A stretch of 64,000 nucleotides of DNA, taken from contig BSBN01000850.1 in NCBI GenBank assembly GCA_027924645.1, positions 62,001-126,000 of the forward strand, in the 5' to 3' direction. The DNA is from Cunninghamia lanceolata. Lineage: Eukaryota > Streptophyta > Pinopsida > Cupressales > Cupressaceae. The position numbers and the translations under genes are program-made. Shown one piece after another: positions 11,801 through 23,526 of this stretch. The notes beneath the pieces were generated by a model. It was not told the origin of the DNA, ran no database searches, and saw nothing but the letters and a program-made list of their open reading frames with translations. The stretch's first letter is position 1. Each line of letters starts with the position of its first letter.

Positions 11801-12925
11801 TGGAAATAGTTCACTGCTGCTTTATTGATTTCTGATATGTCTTCTATAACCTGGCCATCATTATCATTTATTGATGTTATCCTGTTTATATTCCTTCTAA
11901 CTTTAGTAGAATTATGAAAAAACTTTGTATTTTTGTCTCCTTCTTTAAGCCAAATTTCTCAAGACTTCTCATGCCAAAAAATTCCTCTTTTGCAAGGATA
12001 TCTTCCAATTTTCCCATTAAGACTTTTTCTTGAGTATAAGAGGAGTTGTTCATTCCTTCCCTTAATATTTTGTTGTTGAGGGTTTGTATATCCTCCTCTG
12101 TCTGCTTTTTAGATTCAAAAATGTTCTTAAAATGATCTTTATTCCATTCTTTAACCATGTCCATTAATGCTGGGTCCTTGAACCATATATTTTCAAATTT
12201 AAAGGGGCATTTGGTTAGCCTTCTTTCTCCTGAGACTTCTAATAATATTGGGTAGTGATCTGATCCTGATTGAGCCAAGATTTTTCTTTCTGGACTGAAG
12301 GGTAACTTGCTTAGGTCTCCTTTAAACAAAACTTCTCAGCAATATTACAAAAACCAATTCATCTATTTGTCCAAGTGAAGCTTCCATTGCCCAAATGAAT
12401 ATCTATCAATTCATTCTGTTCCACAAACCTCTCGAAGTCCACTTGAGATTCATGTTTTCTTCCTATCAGGCCCATTTAATCTTCGGCCTTAAGAATAGCA
12501 TTAAAATCTCCTCCCAATATGGTGAATTCCAATGCATTGTTTTCTAGAATAGGATCCAGTTCAGCCCAAAGCTCTCTTTTCTACACATAAGAATTTGGAC
12601 CATTTACATTTATTAGTAAAAAACTTAAATTTGAAGCTAAACTTCTTACCTTTGAAGCTATCCATCCCTTTCTTGAGGCAAAATCTTCAATCAGTGCTGC
12701 TTGTGGTCTCCATAGGGTTAAAATTCCTCCTGATGGGCTGGTTGCATTAACACTACAAGTTCTCCATTGCTTGAAACTTTTGGCCAAGATTTGATTTTCC
12801 TTCTCCTCCAACTTGGTTTCTTGCAGCAAACAAATGTCTAGTTTTTGAGTGTTTAGAAAGTGCCTTAGCAAGGATTTCTTGTTAGGGACATTCATGCCCT
12901 TAACATTCCACGAAATAATTTTCAT
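8835..12925 (-). pseudogene. LINE ORF2: endonuclease, reverse transcriptase, RNase H
   Basis: ORF2 begins MKIISWNVKGMNVPNKK at 12925, the usual APE-type endonuclease start, with the QETKLEEKEN motif following. RT blocks lie at 11271-10840: LIKLDIRKAYDNVNWRFL, GLRQGDP, and FVDD as the catalytic motif near 10925. The C-terminal RT block with KYLGLPLVKG is at 10757-10491. A zf-RVT-like region follows (near 10033-9600), then RNase H at 9352-8835 with FDGASKGNPGPSGAG and NNEAE. A frameshift near 8970 separates the last RNase H motif (KEADSL) from the rest; the frame closes with TAA at 8837-8835. Several stops and frameshifts inactivate it. The intact protein would nick chromosomal DNA and copy LINE RNA at the nick. 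Confidence 0.88.
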
Positions 12926-12949
12926 TGTTCTTCAGGAAGGGATCCTCCC

Positions 12950-14608
12950 TTCCCTACTTTCAATAAATCAAATAACTTCAACTGAGCACTAGCTTCTCTG
13001 TCCCACTTCAATTTTTCCTTGTTCAAAATATGTCCTCTGGATCTATGCTCTCCACAATCTAGTGAAGATCTAGATACCTCTTTCAATCCTAGGCCTAACT
13101 ACTCTGATCTTAAGGATACCAATCCAACTTTCTCTGGGATCACAACGACAGAAGTTAATTCTTCCTTCCTTTTTGGAAGGTCTAATTCCTTCTCTATTTC
13201 TTTCATCCAATCTTCATTCTCCTCTTCCTCATCTTCCATGAGAATATTGGCCTTTGCTGTTTTTGCTATCTCAACCAACTCACTTCCCACCTCTATTAAG
13301 GAGTCATAATCCTCCATTAACATGTTTGGGTTAATTGTTGCTATTGTTTCTAAAATTTTATTGTTTAAACTCTACTCCAAGGGTTCCTTCTCAGCCAGAA
13401 AAGTAACCTCTTTCTCTGGCTTGGATATCACCTTGGAATCCAATTTGACTTCTTCATCTTCCAAATCCCTTGTTGGTCAAGAGGAGAAGCCCTTGGATTT
13501 GCTGACACTTCCTTCACACTATCTTTATTTGGTTTCTCCAACCCCTACTCAAGAATTTATTCAGGATCGACTTCCTCCCAGATTTCAATATTTCCTTCCA
13601 GAAATACTTCTTTACCCATAGCTTGTGGTCGATTCCAAGATCTCCAGCCAATCATTCCTTTCCAACTCCCTGAGGGTTTCAGATCTAACAATAAGGGCTA
13701 GTGCAAAATTCCCCAATCCATGAAAATTTCAATTTCCCTCCAATGTTCATCTTCTGGTTTGTTTTCTACACAAATCTTCACATAAGCTCCTTCCTTCTGA
13801 TCTTGCCACTCTTCCACACAAACAAATTTCCCAAGGTGATTTCTGATGCTTTCCAACACAGATTGATCCCAAAATTCAAGAGGAAGATTTAGCAACCTAT
13901 ACCATTCTTGAACATATTTTAATTTATGATTGTTGGGGTTAAAACTAATTTTCCATTCACATAAATAAAAGCCAAACCCATCCATGAGCCAAATTCCTTC
14001 CAAGATTTCTGCCCTAATTTCTTCTGAAGGATAGATAACTATAAAGAAATTGTTCGATTAGGGTTTCAGCGATAATTCTTTTCTCCATTTATGTTGCCAC
14101 CAATTCTTAAGTTCTTCCCAATTTAAATTAGCTCCAAACAATATTCTGATAAGCCCTAGATTTTTCATTCATAGTATTGATGGTTCTAGGATTTTGGCTC
14201 CTAAGACCATGCTTTTCTTGTTTCCTTTTGGAACCCTAAATTTGTTTAAAAAATTTCTCCTTTGATATTGGGTTAGATCCTTTCTCTAGTTATGATTATT
14301 CACTTTTTCTGCCCTTGAGTGGAGAAGAAACCCTTATGTCTGTTAAATGAAAAATTTATTTTATGAGTTCTTGCATAGTTTCTCCGCAATTCAACTACTG
14401 TTTTTTCACGTAGGTTTTTCTGAGGGATTTCCTTTTGTATTTTTTCTGCCCATCTTTCTGAGTTTTGACCTACCTTGGACGAATCATCTGCAACCTTAAA
14501 ATCTTCTGCCTTTTTATTTCCTAAAAAATTTGTTTGTATTTTAATTTCACATATCCTACCCTGCTCTTTTTTCGCTTTTGTCGCTCTGCATTTTTCATAA
14601 TATAACAT
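12950..14608 (-). pseudogene. LINE ORF1 with DUF4283-type RNA-binding domain
   Basis: The first candidate ATG is at 14608. The N-terminal part is lysine-rich (KIQKEIPQKNLREKTV). The central part, 14003-13698, reads as DUF4283 (WYRLLNLPLEFWDQSVLESI, then GKFVCVEEW). An acidic serine-rich tail lies near 13323-13099. The frame changes several times, so only the pattern of blocks is reliable. ORF1 proteins of this class bind LINE RNA. It lies directly upstream of ORF2 on the same strand, as expected for a bicistronic LINE. Confidence 0.75.
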
Positions 14609-14836
14609 AATAGTTAATATAATGATATAATATATAATTATAATAATATCATTTTCTAAATATTAAGAAATTAACAAGTGTTAGTAGATTGTGATTAATT
14701 TAGTTTCTACAAATACATTTATTTATTAATATTTTGTAAAAAAATATATTAGCATGTTGGATAAATGTTGACAATTGATGGAACTCCTATTTGGCAATAG
14801 GACAAGTTTAATTTGAAAATGCTAATCCTACTTGTT

Positions 14837-16692
14837 TTTTATATTGGTAAGTAGGGATTTTGAAAGGGCCCAGACAATTGTACAAGAGAGAGCTAAAATA
14901 ATGAAGCCCACAGAACTACAAAGAACAAATATAGGACACTAACAACACAGTAGCTGGACTATGACAACAAGATAAACAGGAGGCAGAAATCCCCAAAAAA
15001 TAGCCAACCTAAATTCAGGGTGGTTTGAAGCTAAATTGCTCCAAAGATTTTTGAGTAAATTCACCCATCTTGTTGAAATTCTGCTCAAATCTTCCTTTCT
15101 TGGATGCCCCCTTTTCGCTTCACACCTCCACCAAAGGAGTTTCAAACATAGCTTGGTCCTTAGAATCCTTCTCCTTACTTCTCTCATCCTCATAAGAGGT
15201 CTTGCAAGTATTATTAGATGCTTGCACCTTTTTCCTCCACACAAGATGATTTGTGTTAAGGTTCAGACAAACAACTGTAGCATGACCCACTTTGAGGCAA
15301 CGATCCCATATAACTGGAGAATTCTCGAAAACCCAGTTTCCCATCTTGGAAGATAGAGTAATCTGAGAAGGGAGCACAATATCAACCTCCACAAAAACAC
15401 AAAATCTAGTAGCTACCAAACACCTCTTGAATTTTGTAATAGCATCAGCCGCACTATACTGCCCGAAAGTATTAGCAATGCTCATAAATATCTCCTCATT
15501 CTAGTGATCTAAAGGCAACCCTGGCAACCTAATCCATATCAGAAACATGTTGCAGTATTACTCAGGGTTGAAGCCATGACACCAATTTTTTAGGAAAAGA
15601 TCATTTTGCCCAAGGAACCAAGGACCTCCCAAGAGGATCCTTGAACAATCTTCAGAGTTAGAAAATGAAAATAGGAAGAAATTATTTGGTAACTCTATTA
15701 CCTCAACCTATCCCCTAACCTTCTATTTTCAAAGCACCCATCTTCTAACCCCGTCAATATTAGGGTGATTACCACTGAATCTCCCAACAAGAGAGCTCCA
15801 AAGCCAAGTAGTAGATCTATCAATAATAGAGCCACGAATGCAAATGTGAGACTCCCCAGAAGTATCCCTAGAAACTTGGGTTTCAGGTAGACTATTGTAA
15901 TTCGAGGCCCTTGGCATATGGCCCAACATAGGCAACAGGACTAGGCCTTGACCCTCTTTGGAAAAACTTGAAATAGGGTTGAGATGAGGGGCGTCAGAAA
16001 CCTTTTCCACTCCACTCACGAGGGGTGAATAAAGGCAATCCCAAATGAAGCCTCCGACTGCTGGGTAATGGAAAGATCTTGGGCCTAAGGAGATACAAGC
16101 CCAATAGAAGAATCTCTAGTAGCCCGGGTAGAACTATCCCAAGTAGGCACACATGTCTCCACACAAACATTAGGTAGAGGCATAGAAGACACACCAGAAA
16201 CACCCATGTCTTGGCCAAGGGCAGGCCCCACCAAAGGAATATCCACCAAACACACTTTCATTGTTGGGGATTTGTCCTCCAAGCAAACAATCTCAGATTG
16301 CACCAGATTGTTAGAGATAGAGCCCATGGTAGGGGAAGTCAAAACCTTCCCGACTAAAGAAGCCCCAAAGCCTGACTTGGGGGAGAGAAAACCCCGCTGA
16401 AGGGCTTGGAAAAACACACCATCACCATGAGCGGGAAGAGATTTTGATGGGCATGTAGCCGCCGACCGAGCTCAAGAAATTGAGCGCTGGGCCTCTAGCC
16501 AAAGTTCTATAATCTGCACATCATCATCACTGGGTAGTTCCTAGTCTTCACGAAAAAACCCTTCGTCCTCATTGTCCTCATCATCACCACCATTTACATC
16601 GCTCTTGTTCCCGCCTAGAACAGAGTTTGAAACCTTGTTCCTCCCCTTGCTCCCACTCCCAGTCATCATGTTTTACATCAATATTAATGTTG
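14837..16692 (-). mobile_element. ORF1-only non-LTR element (element J)
   Basis: The insert is flanked by a perfect 16-bp duplication, GCTAATCCTACTTGTT, at 14821-14836 and 16693-16708. Its short A tail appears as TTTT at 14837. On the minus strand it starts about 23 bases before an ATG and carries a LINE-type ORF1. It then passes straight into a 3' UTR with TGTACAATTGTCTGGGCCC. There is no endonuclease or RT. It is either a LINE with ORF2 deleted or a non-autonomous ORF1-only derivative. Confidence 0.8.
15120..16669 (-). pseudogene. DUF4283 / zinc-knuckle ORF1 of element J
   Basis: Two adjacent ATGs open at 16669, followed by a Gly/Ser/Asp-rich leader (MMTGSGSKGRNKVSN). A frame running 16019-15120 has the full DUF4283 layout. 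It contains SLVGRFSGNHP, the GGPWFLGQNDLFLKNW block, LIWIRLPGLPLDH, and FMSIANTFGQYSAADAITKF. A degenerate zinc knuckle follows (RCLKVGHATVVC), then a charged tail ending VEV. Stops interrupt it near 16555, 15726, 15560 and 15500, and at least one frameshift lies near 16080. The family binds nucleic acid as LINE ORF1 protein. No ORF2 follows. Confidence 0.78.
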
Positions 16693-16883
16693 GCTAATCC
16701 TACTTGTTAATTTCTAACTACTATATTATATATTATGTTATTATATTAACTATTATGTTATATTCTATTATTGTAATTATAATGAATATGAGAGAAAAGA
16801 TCAAGGTAAAATAATAATACCAAATGCATAAAAACACAAGATATACCTTGAATGTCTCCCCCACTCCTTGATAAGGTGGAGAT

Positions 16884-18132
16884 TGTTGCACCCAAACACT
16901 CTAGCTTTACCCAATGTTGAATGTAGAATGTGGATTGCTCCTTTTTCTTCAACACAATATGATGAGGATAGTGCTGGTAGGTTTGGCTAAGGATAGAGAT
17001 TTGGATATGGATGTAATGAGAAGCTATAAGGATTTTGGCATTATGATGGCATGATGAGAAGATTTGATAGAAATTTGGGCATAGTTTTGATGCAAGAAGA
17101 AGTGATGAAAATGGCTTAGATGAGGGCTCTATTTGTAGAATTTTGGTAAAAGGATGGAGGGTGAGGATTGAAAGTTTATATCAAGGGCTAGGGATGCTTG
17201 AGGATTAGGGTTTGGATTAGAGTTGTAGTCTTGTGACAAGTGTCACAAGAGGGTTGGATAAGAGATATCAAAGGCTAAGATTTGGTCAATAAGATTGGAT
17301 GGCTGCCATTATTTGTGAATTTTAAATTCACATTGGGAAGGATGACGAATGAATACAAAATTCATTTCCATGGGAGAGTGTGAGGATGGGAATAAAAGTG
17401 AATTTTTAATTCACATGGGGAAGAGTTCCATTAATGGAGACTAGGACAAGTTAGATGGAGGAGATAAAATGTGAATTTTTAATTCAAATGGGGAAGAGTT
17501 CCATTAAATGGAGACTAGGACAAATTAGGTGTTGTAAGAGCTCATTAAATAGGATTTAGGACAAGTTAGAATAAAAATTACTTTGTGTGGAATAAAAGTT
17601 AATTTTTTATTTGGGAGGTGTGGGAATGAGTGTTAAGTGAGATTTGACCAAGTTAATCAAGAGGATTAGATTAATTAATATGGATGGAGAAAATTAGTAG
17701 ATGGATTAATTAGGGGTTAAAATTAATTAAATAATGATTTATTTAATTAATTTAGGTCTAGGAGTCATGTAGGCTAGGCTAGCTAATTAAATAATTGTTA
17801 TTTAATCAACTAGGCTAGGTTTAGGTTGATTAGTAGGATAGATTAATCAAATAAGTATGATTTATCTAATTAGTCAGGATTTAGGAAGATGGAGAAATTA
17901 ACTAAATAAATATTGAGAATATTTATTTAATTAATGAGGGATAGTGTTGTAGGGTATAGTGATAAATTAAATGAATTAATTGATCATAAAGGATAGATAA
18001 ATGGCTAAGGGTAGATGATTAAGGATAAATTAATTAAATAAATTAGATTTATTTAATTAATAGGAGGGATAATTGGTAGTGTAGAGATATGGGAAACTGG
18101 CTTGTAGAGCAACTCAATTTTAGGTGTCTACA
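16884..18132 (-). repeat. 3' LTR of element F
   Basis: In plus-strand view it starts TGTTGCACCC and ends GGTGTCTACA; on the element strand it starts TGTAGACACCTAAAATTGAG. It contains a 72-bp-period direct repeat (17399-17455 and 17471-17528, GTGAATTTTTAATTCA...). It is also rich in TAATTAAATAA words like those in the LTR of element B. The second LTR was not found in the window. Confidence 0.7.
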
Positions 18133-18150
18133 TTTTGCCCCTCTTTGAAA
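18133..18150 (-). promoter_or_regulatory. polypurine tract of element F
   Basis: On the minus strand this reads TTTCAAAGAGGGGCAAAA directly before the LTR start TGTAGACACC. Element B has ATCAAAGAGGGGCAAAA in the same position before TGTATACGCC, which supports both assignments. Confidence 0.8.
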
Positions 18151-19999
18151 TGGTGTTGCAGCTAAGTAACATTATTTCAAAGAAGTTTAAAATATAGAGT
18201 TGGATTGGATAGAAAATGGTTTTGGTTTAGAAGAATAGGGTAAGGTTTAGGGATGATTGGTAAGGGTGATGCCCCCTCGAGAGGATAGGTGGGTTGCAAG
18301 AACACGAGTGTGCTCTCAAAATGGATGAAACAAATTGGTTGAAGTGGTTGGAGGATAAGTGGTGAGATGAAAGATTGATGATTTTGGGTAGATTGGTTGA
18401 TGGATGATTATTGTGCTAAAAATGATTTAGAGCAATCCTAGGTTTGTTATAGCAAAGTGGATATTTTCACCAAGGTATAGAAGACCAAGGTGATGATGTT
18501 TATCTGACATTTACATGGACTAGACACGCAGACAAGAGGATGATTCCATGCATGCCCAAGATAGTACAACCTTATCTAGAAGAGGGAAGGGGACTCATAG
18601 CATAAGCCCTTAATACACAAAAGGTATGAAGAACCTTAGATGCAAAAGGATATCAATATGCTAGAACCGTCCTACCAATCCACAATATATGAATACTAGC
18701 TTGGAGTAATGAGACCAACCCACAAGCACAACATACGAAAGCAAGACTATGCCCCATTCTCTATGTTTTCGACACATACCATGATATAGTGAGATCAAGG
18801 TAGTCTTTATGTGATATTTGAATAGGATAAAAGATAAAAATCAATAACCAAAAGACCAACTGGCCCAACAAATAGACATTTTATCTCTTGCCAAGATGAA
18901 TGATGATAGATTCTGCCTATTATAGGAATGATATATCCGTTAAGGTAGGAACCGATGGATGATGGGATCATGCCCATTGTAGGAATGATATATCCTAGGG
19001 CATAGTTTTGATAGTTGATGTTGTAAGATTGGCACAAGATATGATGGTTACAAGTTGTGGTTGATGTTGATTTGATAGTTGATAATTTTTGTCAAGGGAT
19101 GATTGCTTTGATGGGTGATGTAATGCTTTGGATATTATGTTTGGATCTAGTGTAAGCTCAGGGGATAGGGACCATCCAAGCTAGTTAGATGGGTGCATCT
19201 TATGTACCTGAGTATTGGAAACTTCCTTCATATTCTAGACTGCCTATATACCCTATATCCACAAGATCAAGGCACATTAAGATGCTGGTGGTGATGATAT
19301 GTAGTTCTAATTTGTGGTGATGATGTGGGATGATTGATTGGTGATAAGGTGTTTAGGTTGGTGATGAGATGTTGATGGAACAATATTGATTTTGGGATGG
19401 ATATTTTTTGGGATTTTGTGGATATTTTCATTTTTTGGATTTTTGTGATTTTTCGATAGGGAATGATTTTATTATGGGATGGTTGTATTGGATTACATTT
19501 GAATAGCCTTTGCTCTAGATCCCAATTACAAGGGAACACCAAGTCTAGAGGTAGAGGTGATGGGGTTGGATAGGGGGATTGGCAATGAAAGATGATGGAT
19601 AGGTGATGCATGATATATGAATGGATAAGTGATAGGGATGCATGTTAGATAGATGGAAGATGGGGATAAGGATTTTCTCCAAGGGTTAGTTTGCAAGGAA
19701 TCATATGTCCGGTTCTAGGTATGATGCTTAGAATTTTGTGTGATGGGCAAATGCTTGGAAGGGATGAATGGACTTTGTAGTAGATGGATATATGGAGGAT
19801 ATACTTGAAAAGGGATGTATGCTGAGAGGTGTCCAAAGCATGTTTTGATATTTCCCCTTATCTTTATCAAGATCTAAGGAGGAAGATATAGTAGATAGGA
19901 TGGATGGGAAATGATGGGATAAGGATGGATGATGGGTAAGATATGCAAAGGATGAAAGATATGATTTTTCCCCCAAGTGTAGGGTACAAATGGATGGGA
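18151..19999 (-). other. element F internal region, non-coding
   Basis: No coherent coding frame is seen; serine/proline/histidine-rich frames here are translations of GGATGG-rich DNA. The motif CTCTCGAGGGGGCATC (minus strand, 18283-18268) is shared exactly with element B at 28418-28433, at a similar distance from the polypurine tract. Confidence 0.6.
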
Positions 20000-20004
20000 A
20001 AGCG

Positions 20005-20816
20005 TGTAATGCCCCGCCATGAAACCCTAGAGATAAGTTTAACTAAGCAATAAAAAGGTGGATTTTTTTTTTAAATAGAAGAAACAATAACATAACATAA
20101 CATAAACTAATTATTTTATTTTAAGGCAACAATAACCAAAACAATACCAACAAAATAACCCAACTGCCAAACCATAATTGACTACTATGCAAGATCGGAA
20201 AGCAAGACCACCCCAACAATGACTAACTATCATGACCTAACTGACAACACTAATAGGGTGCACAACCGCATACTCATCCTCATCAAGGATGATGGCTAAG
20301 CTAGGGGACCATATGTTATCTCCATTCAATAGTTCCATTGGTTAAGGCACACTCAGACCTATTAATTTAGGTGGAGTCAATGCTTGGTACCTATAGCCTA
20401 CAACAAACAACACGGTCAAACATGTATATATATGCAATCATGTAGTCATACACACAGTGAAAGGAAGTCACAGTGTAGTAGGGTACTCATGCATTAATAA
20501 TGCAACATTGTTCCTTTCACCCACACATCAAACATGTAATCACAACACACATAGCAATTAGTTACTGAATGACTAAGTAAGAACCATCATCAGATAGTCG
20601 CATGATACTCATAATACGATTGATCCACACAAAACATCATAACCTCCTATGATACATAATCAGTCGCATAAAACTCAATTCTAACATATGACAATCATAG
20701 TAAGATCAACATCATAATCACCTAAATGTAAAACAATGTCAGAGCATATAAATTATCAGTGTTACAACAAAGATTATTGATAAAACATACTATCATATGA
20801 AACCACACATGAGCAT
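20005..20816 (-). repeat. left (3') LTR of element A, first segment
   Basis: This matches 39063-39868 nearly base for base (GAAACCCTAGAGATAAGTTT...). It stops at AGCAT, where element B is inserted. The rest of this LTR resumes at 29585. Confidence 0.92.
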
Positions 20817-21846
20817 TGTATACACCTAAGAATGACATGATTCATTCTAAATATTTATTCCCTTCTTCTATCAATTAAATAAATATTCCAAATTTATTTA
20901 ATCAATTCACTATTCCTTAATTAAATAAAATTAATTTATTTAATTAAATTCCCTAAATTCTTCTAATGTCTCACATAATTAAATAATCCTACATTATTTA
21001 ATTAATCAAAAATTCCTCTATCCTAAGTCCTAATTTCATAAATCCACCTCACCTTTCCACCTCACCTTTTCCACCTCACCATGTTGCACATGTAATTAAA
21101 TATTTTAAATATTTAATTACCTAATATTCCCTCACCCACATGTCCTATTTCTTCTCTAAATCAAAATTAGTTAACTTCTCAATCAAAACTGTTAACTAAC
21201 CAATCAATTCTGTCAGCTCCTCAATCTATTTGGGTAACTGATCAATCAATTCAGTCAGTCCCTCAATCCATTCTTTTAACTGATCAATTAAATTTGTTAA
21301 CTGATTAGTCAATGGAGTTAACTAACCAATCAATTTTGTCAAATCCCCTCGTTCATGATGGAGGTGGGACACTTGTCATATTCCTACTGGTTGCACATTC
21401 CTCAACCATTCTCAGCCATTGATCTTCATATCTCCTCTCAACCGTTGATCTTCATCCTCCCTTGAGTTATAAATGGAACCTCATTCTTCCATTCTAATCA
21501 TCCAGGTTATTTGTATTGTTACTCTGCAGAAATTCACCAGCGTGCCGTTGGCACCCCCAATACAATCTACTTGAGATCACCATTTGCTTTGAATCTCCTC
21601 TTCATAGCATATCTATCAACACAGCTATTTACTACCGACATCCTACAACACAGCAAAAGGAGTGCACTCACTGAGGGCCCTACTTCATATCAGCAAGGAC
21701 GGTTTTAATAGGCAAACAATAGAAGCTTTGATTCAAAGAAGGTTTGCACTATATTATTCATTGCTTCATTTCATTCAATCTTCCTTAGTTTCATTATTCT
21801 ATTGATGTTTGGGTTTATTATTGTTAAATTGATTATTCCGCATTCA
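20817..21846 (+). repeat. 5' LTR of element B, 3' edge lost
   Basis: It starts TGTATACACC and matches 28541-29566 throughout. The last dozen bases of the 3' copy (TTTTACCCTAACA) are not found here. After GATTATTCCGCATT the sequence switches to RNase H coding DNA. A TATAAAT box lies at 21468-21474 (29192-29198 in the other LTR). Repeated AACTGATCAATCAATT words fill 21180-21345. Confidence 0.88.
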
Positions 21847-21848
21847 AG

Positions 21849-23526
21849 GTGACACAATTCTGAAGTCTTACCATTTGTTATTTCCATGCACCAACAACAT
21901 AGTGGAATATGAAGCCTTGGTAATTGGTCTCAAGATGGCAACTGAGTGGAAAATCCAAGAACTACATGTCTACAGTGATTCTCAGCTTATAATCAATCAG
22001 GTCAATGATGAGTACCAAACCAAAGATGAAAAGCTCATCCCATACAAACGGATGGTCGACGACTTCAAAGAACACTTTGAGACCATCTCCTTCGAGCAAA
22101 TACTCAGGATTGAGAATAAGGCAGCAGATGCAATGGAAACCATTGCCTCTCTTCTAGAAATACCTGAAAATGAGTCGCGCTACGAGTTCTTAGTGGAAAC
22201 TATCTGGCAACCAGCTTATGATCTTCTTGAGACCCATTCCATTTGCCTTTTAGTTGGATCTGATTCACCTTGGTACAGTAAGACTTACACTTATCTCAAG
22301 GACAACATTCTCCCACCTGACCTATCTTCTAACCAGAGACAAACTTTTATACGACAAACCTCTCGCTACACCATCATAGCCGATACCCTATATCGACGTG
22401 GTCTCGATGGTACTTTGCTCCGTTGTTTAGAACAAGAAGAATCCATAACTGCCTTGCAGGATGTACACGAGGGGATCTGCGGAACGCACCCTAGCGGTCC
22501 TTCCTTAGCCAAGAAACTCATACGTTTGGGTTATTACTGGCCAAACATGGAAATGAATTCATATCAATTTGTCAAAAGGTGTAAACAGTGCCAAATACAT
22601 GGGAACCTGATACATGCACCAGCTCAAGAGTTGAGACCTTTAACGACACCCTGGCCCTTTTGCCAGTGGGGACTTGACCTTGTGGCAAAGATCCATCCAC
22701 CCTCATCCAACGGCCACAAATTCATCATAACTACCACTGAGTATTTGTCAAAGTGGATTGAAGCTGTTCCCCTCACCACCGTCACAGGTAAGCAAATTTC
22801 CTCATTCATCCTGAATTACATTATCTGCAGATATGGCATTCCTTCATCCATTATAATGGATAACGGAAGACCATTAAAAAATTAGGATGTCTAAGAACTC
22901 TGTGAACATTTCAAAATCTAACATCGTTTCTCCACTCCATACTACCCCCAAGGTAACGGTCAAGCTGAAGCATCTAACAAGACCATCTTGAAACTTCTCA
23001 AGAAGATAGTCAACGATGCTGGTCATGATTGGCATGTCCAACTCAATCCCGCTCTGTGGGCCTACAGAACTAGCATACACACTCCCACAGGTGCTACACC
23101 CTACACCCTTGTCTATGGTTCAAAAGCCATCCTCCCTATTGAAGTTGAATTACCATCCCTTAGGGTGTCACTAAAAGGTCTCATATCAGATGAAGAATAC
23201 AAGGTCTCCAGGTTGCAAGAACTAGAGTTATTGGAAGAAAGGCGATAGAAAGCCTTCGATCATGTCAAAGCTTATCAACAGATGATGTCAAGGAGCTATA
23301 ACCACAAAGTTCTCCCAAGAATCTTTAAGGTTGGGGACCTCGTTCTCAAATAGAATCCTCACAATCAACAAGATAGAGAAAAGAAAGGCAAGTTCGAACC
23401 TAACTGGCTTGGGCCCTATGTGATTGTAGTTGCTTACGGATCGGGGGCATATTAGTTGGCAACGTCAGAGGGTGAGCTGTTTGATGACCCAATCAATAGC
23501 ATGCATCTTCGCCAATTTTACACCTA
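21849..23526 (+). pseudogene. Tat-type pol remnant: RNase H and integrase
   Basis: The frame enters in the middle of RNase H (TNNIVEYEALVIGLKMA, then the DSQLIINQV block). It continues to the integrase HHCC zinc finger (HEGICGTHPSG...CKQCQIH) and the catalytic core: WGLDLVAKI with the first Asp and IIMDNGRP with the second. TAG and TAA stops at 22883 and 22892 break the frame before the third catalytic motif. The third block (PYYPQGNGQAEASNKTILK) and a C-terminal part to 23526 remain. More TAG stops lie near 23246, 23351 and 23453. The intact protein would insert the cDNA copy. It is inactive here. Confidence 0.88.

Larger units (their letters stand above)
8740..14608 (-). mobile_element. plant LINE (non-LTR retrotransposon), decayed, near full length
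   Basis: Two ORF remnants lie in the usual LINE order on the minus strand: ORF1 with a DUF4283-type domain (about 14608-12950), then ORF2 with endonuclease, RT, zf-RVT-like region and RNase H (12925-8835). The C-terminal RNase H and DUF4283 identify a plant L1-clade element. I could not find a clear poly(A) tail or matching target duplications, so both outer ends are approximate. A perfect 13-bp hairpin lies just past ORF2. Confidence 0.85.
14600..16762. repeat. AT-rich inverted arms flanking a non-LTR insertion (possible MITE)
   Basis: ATATAACATAATAGTTAATA near 14602 is repeated in inverted orientation near 16762-16725, and the match extends inward to GAAATTAACAAGT on both sides. Without the 1.86-kb insert at 14837-16692 the arms would sit in a fold-back unit of roughly 290 bp. 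A related string occurs near 5140. Outer ends and target duplication are not resolved. Confidence 0.45.
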
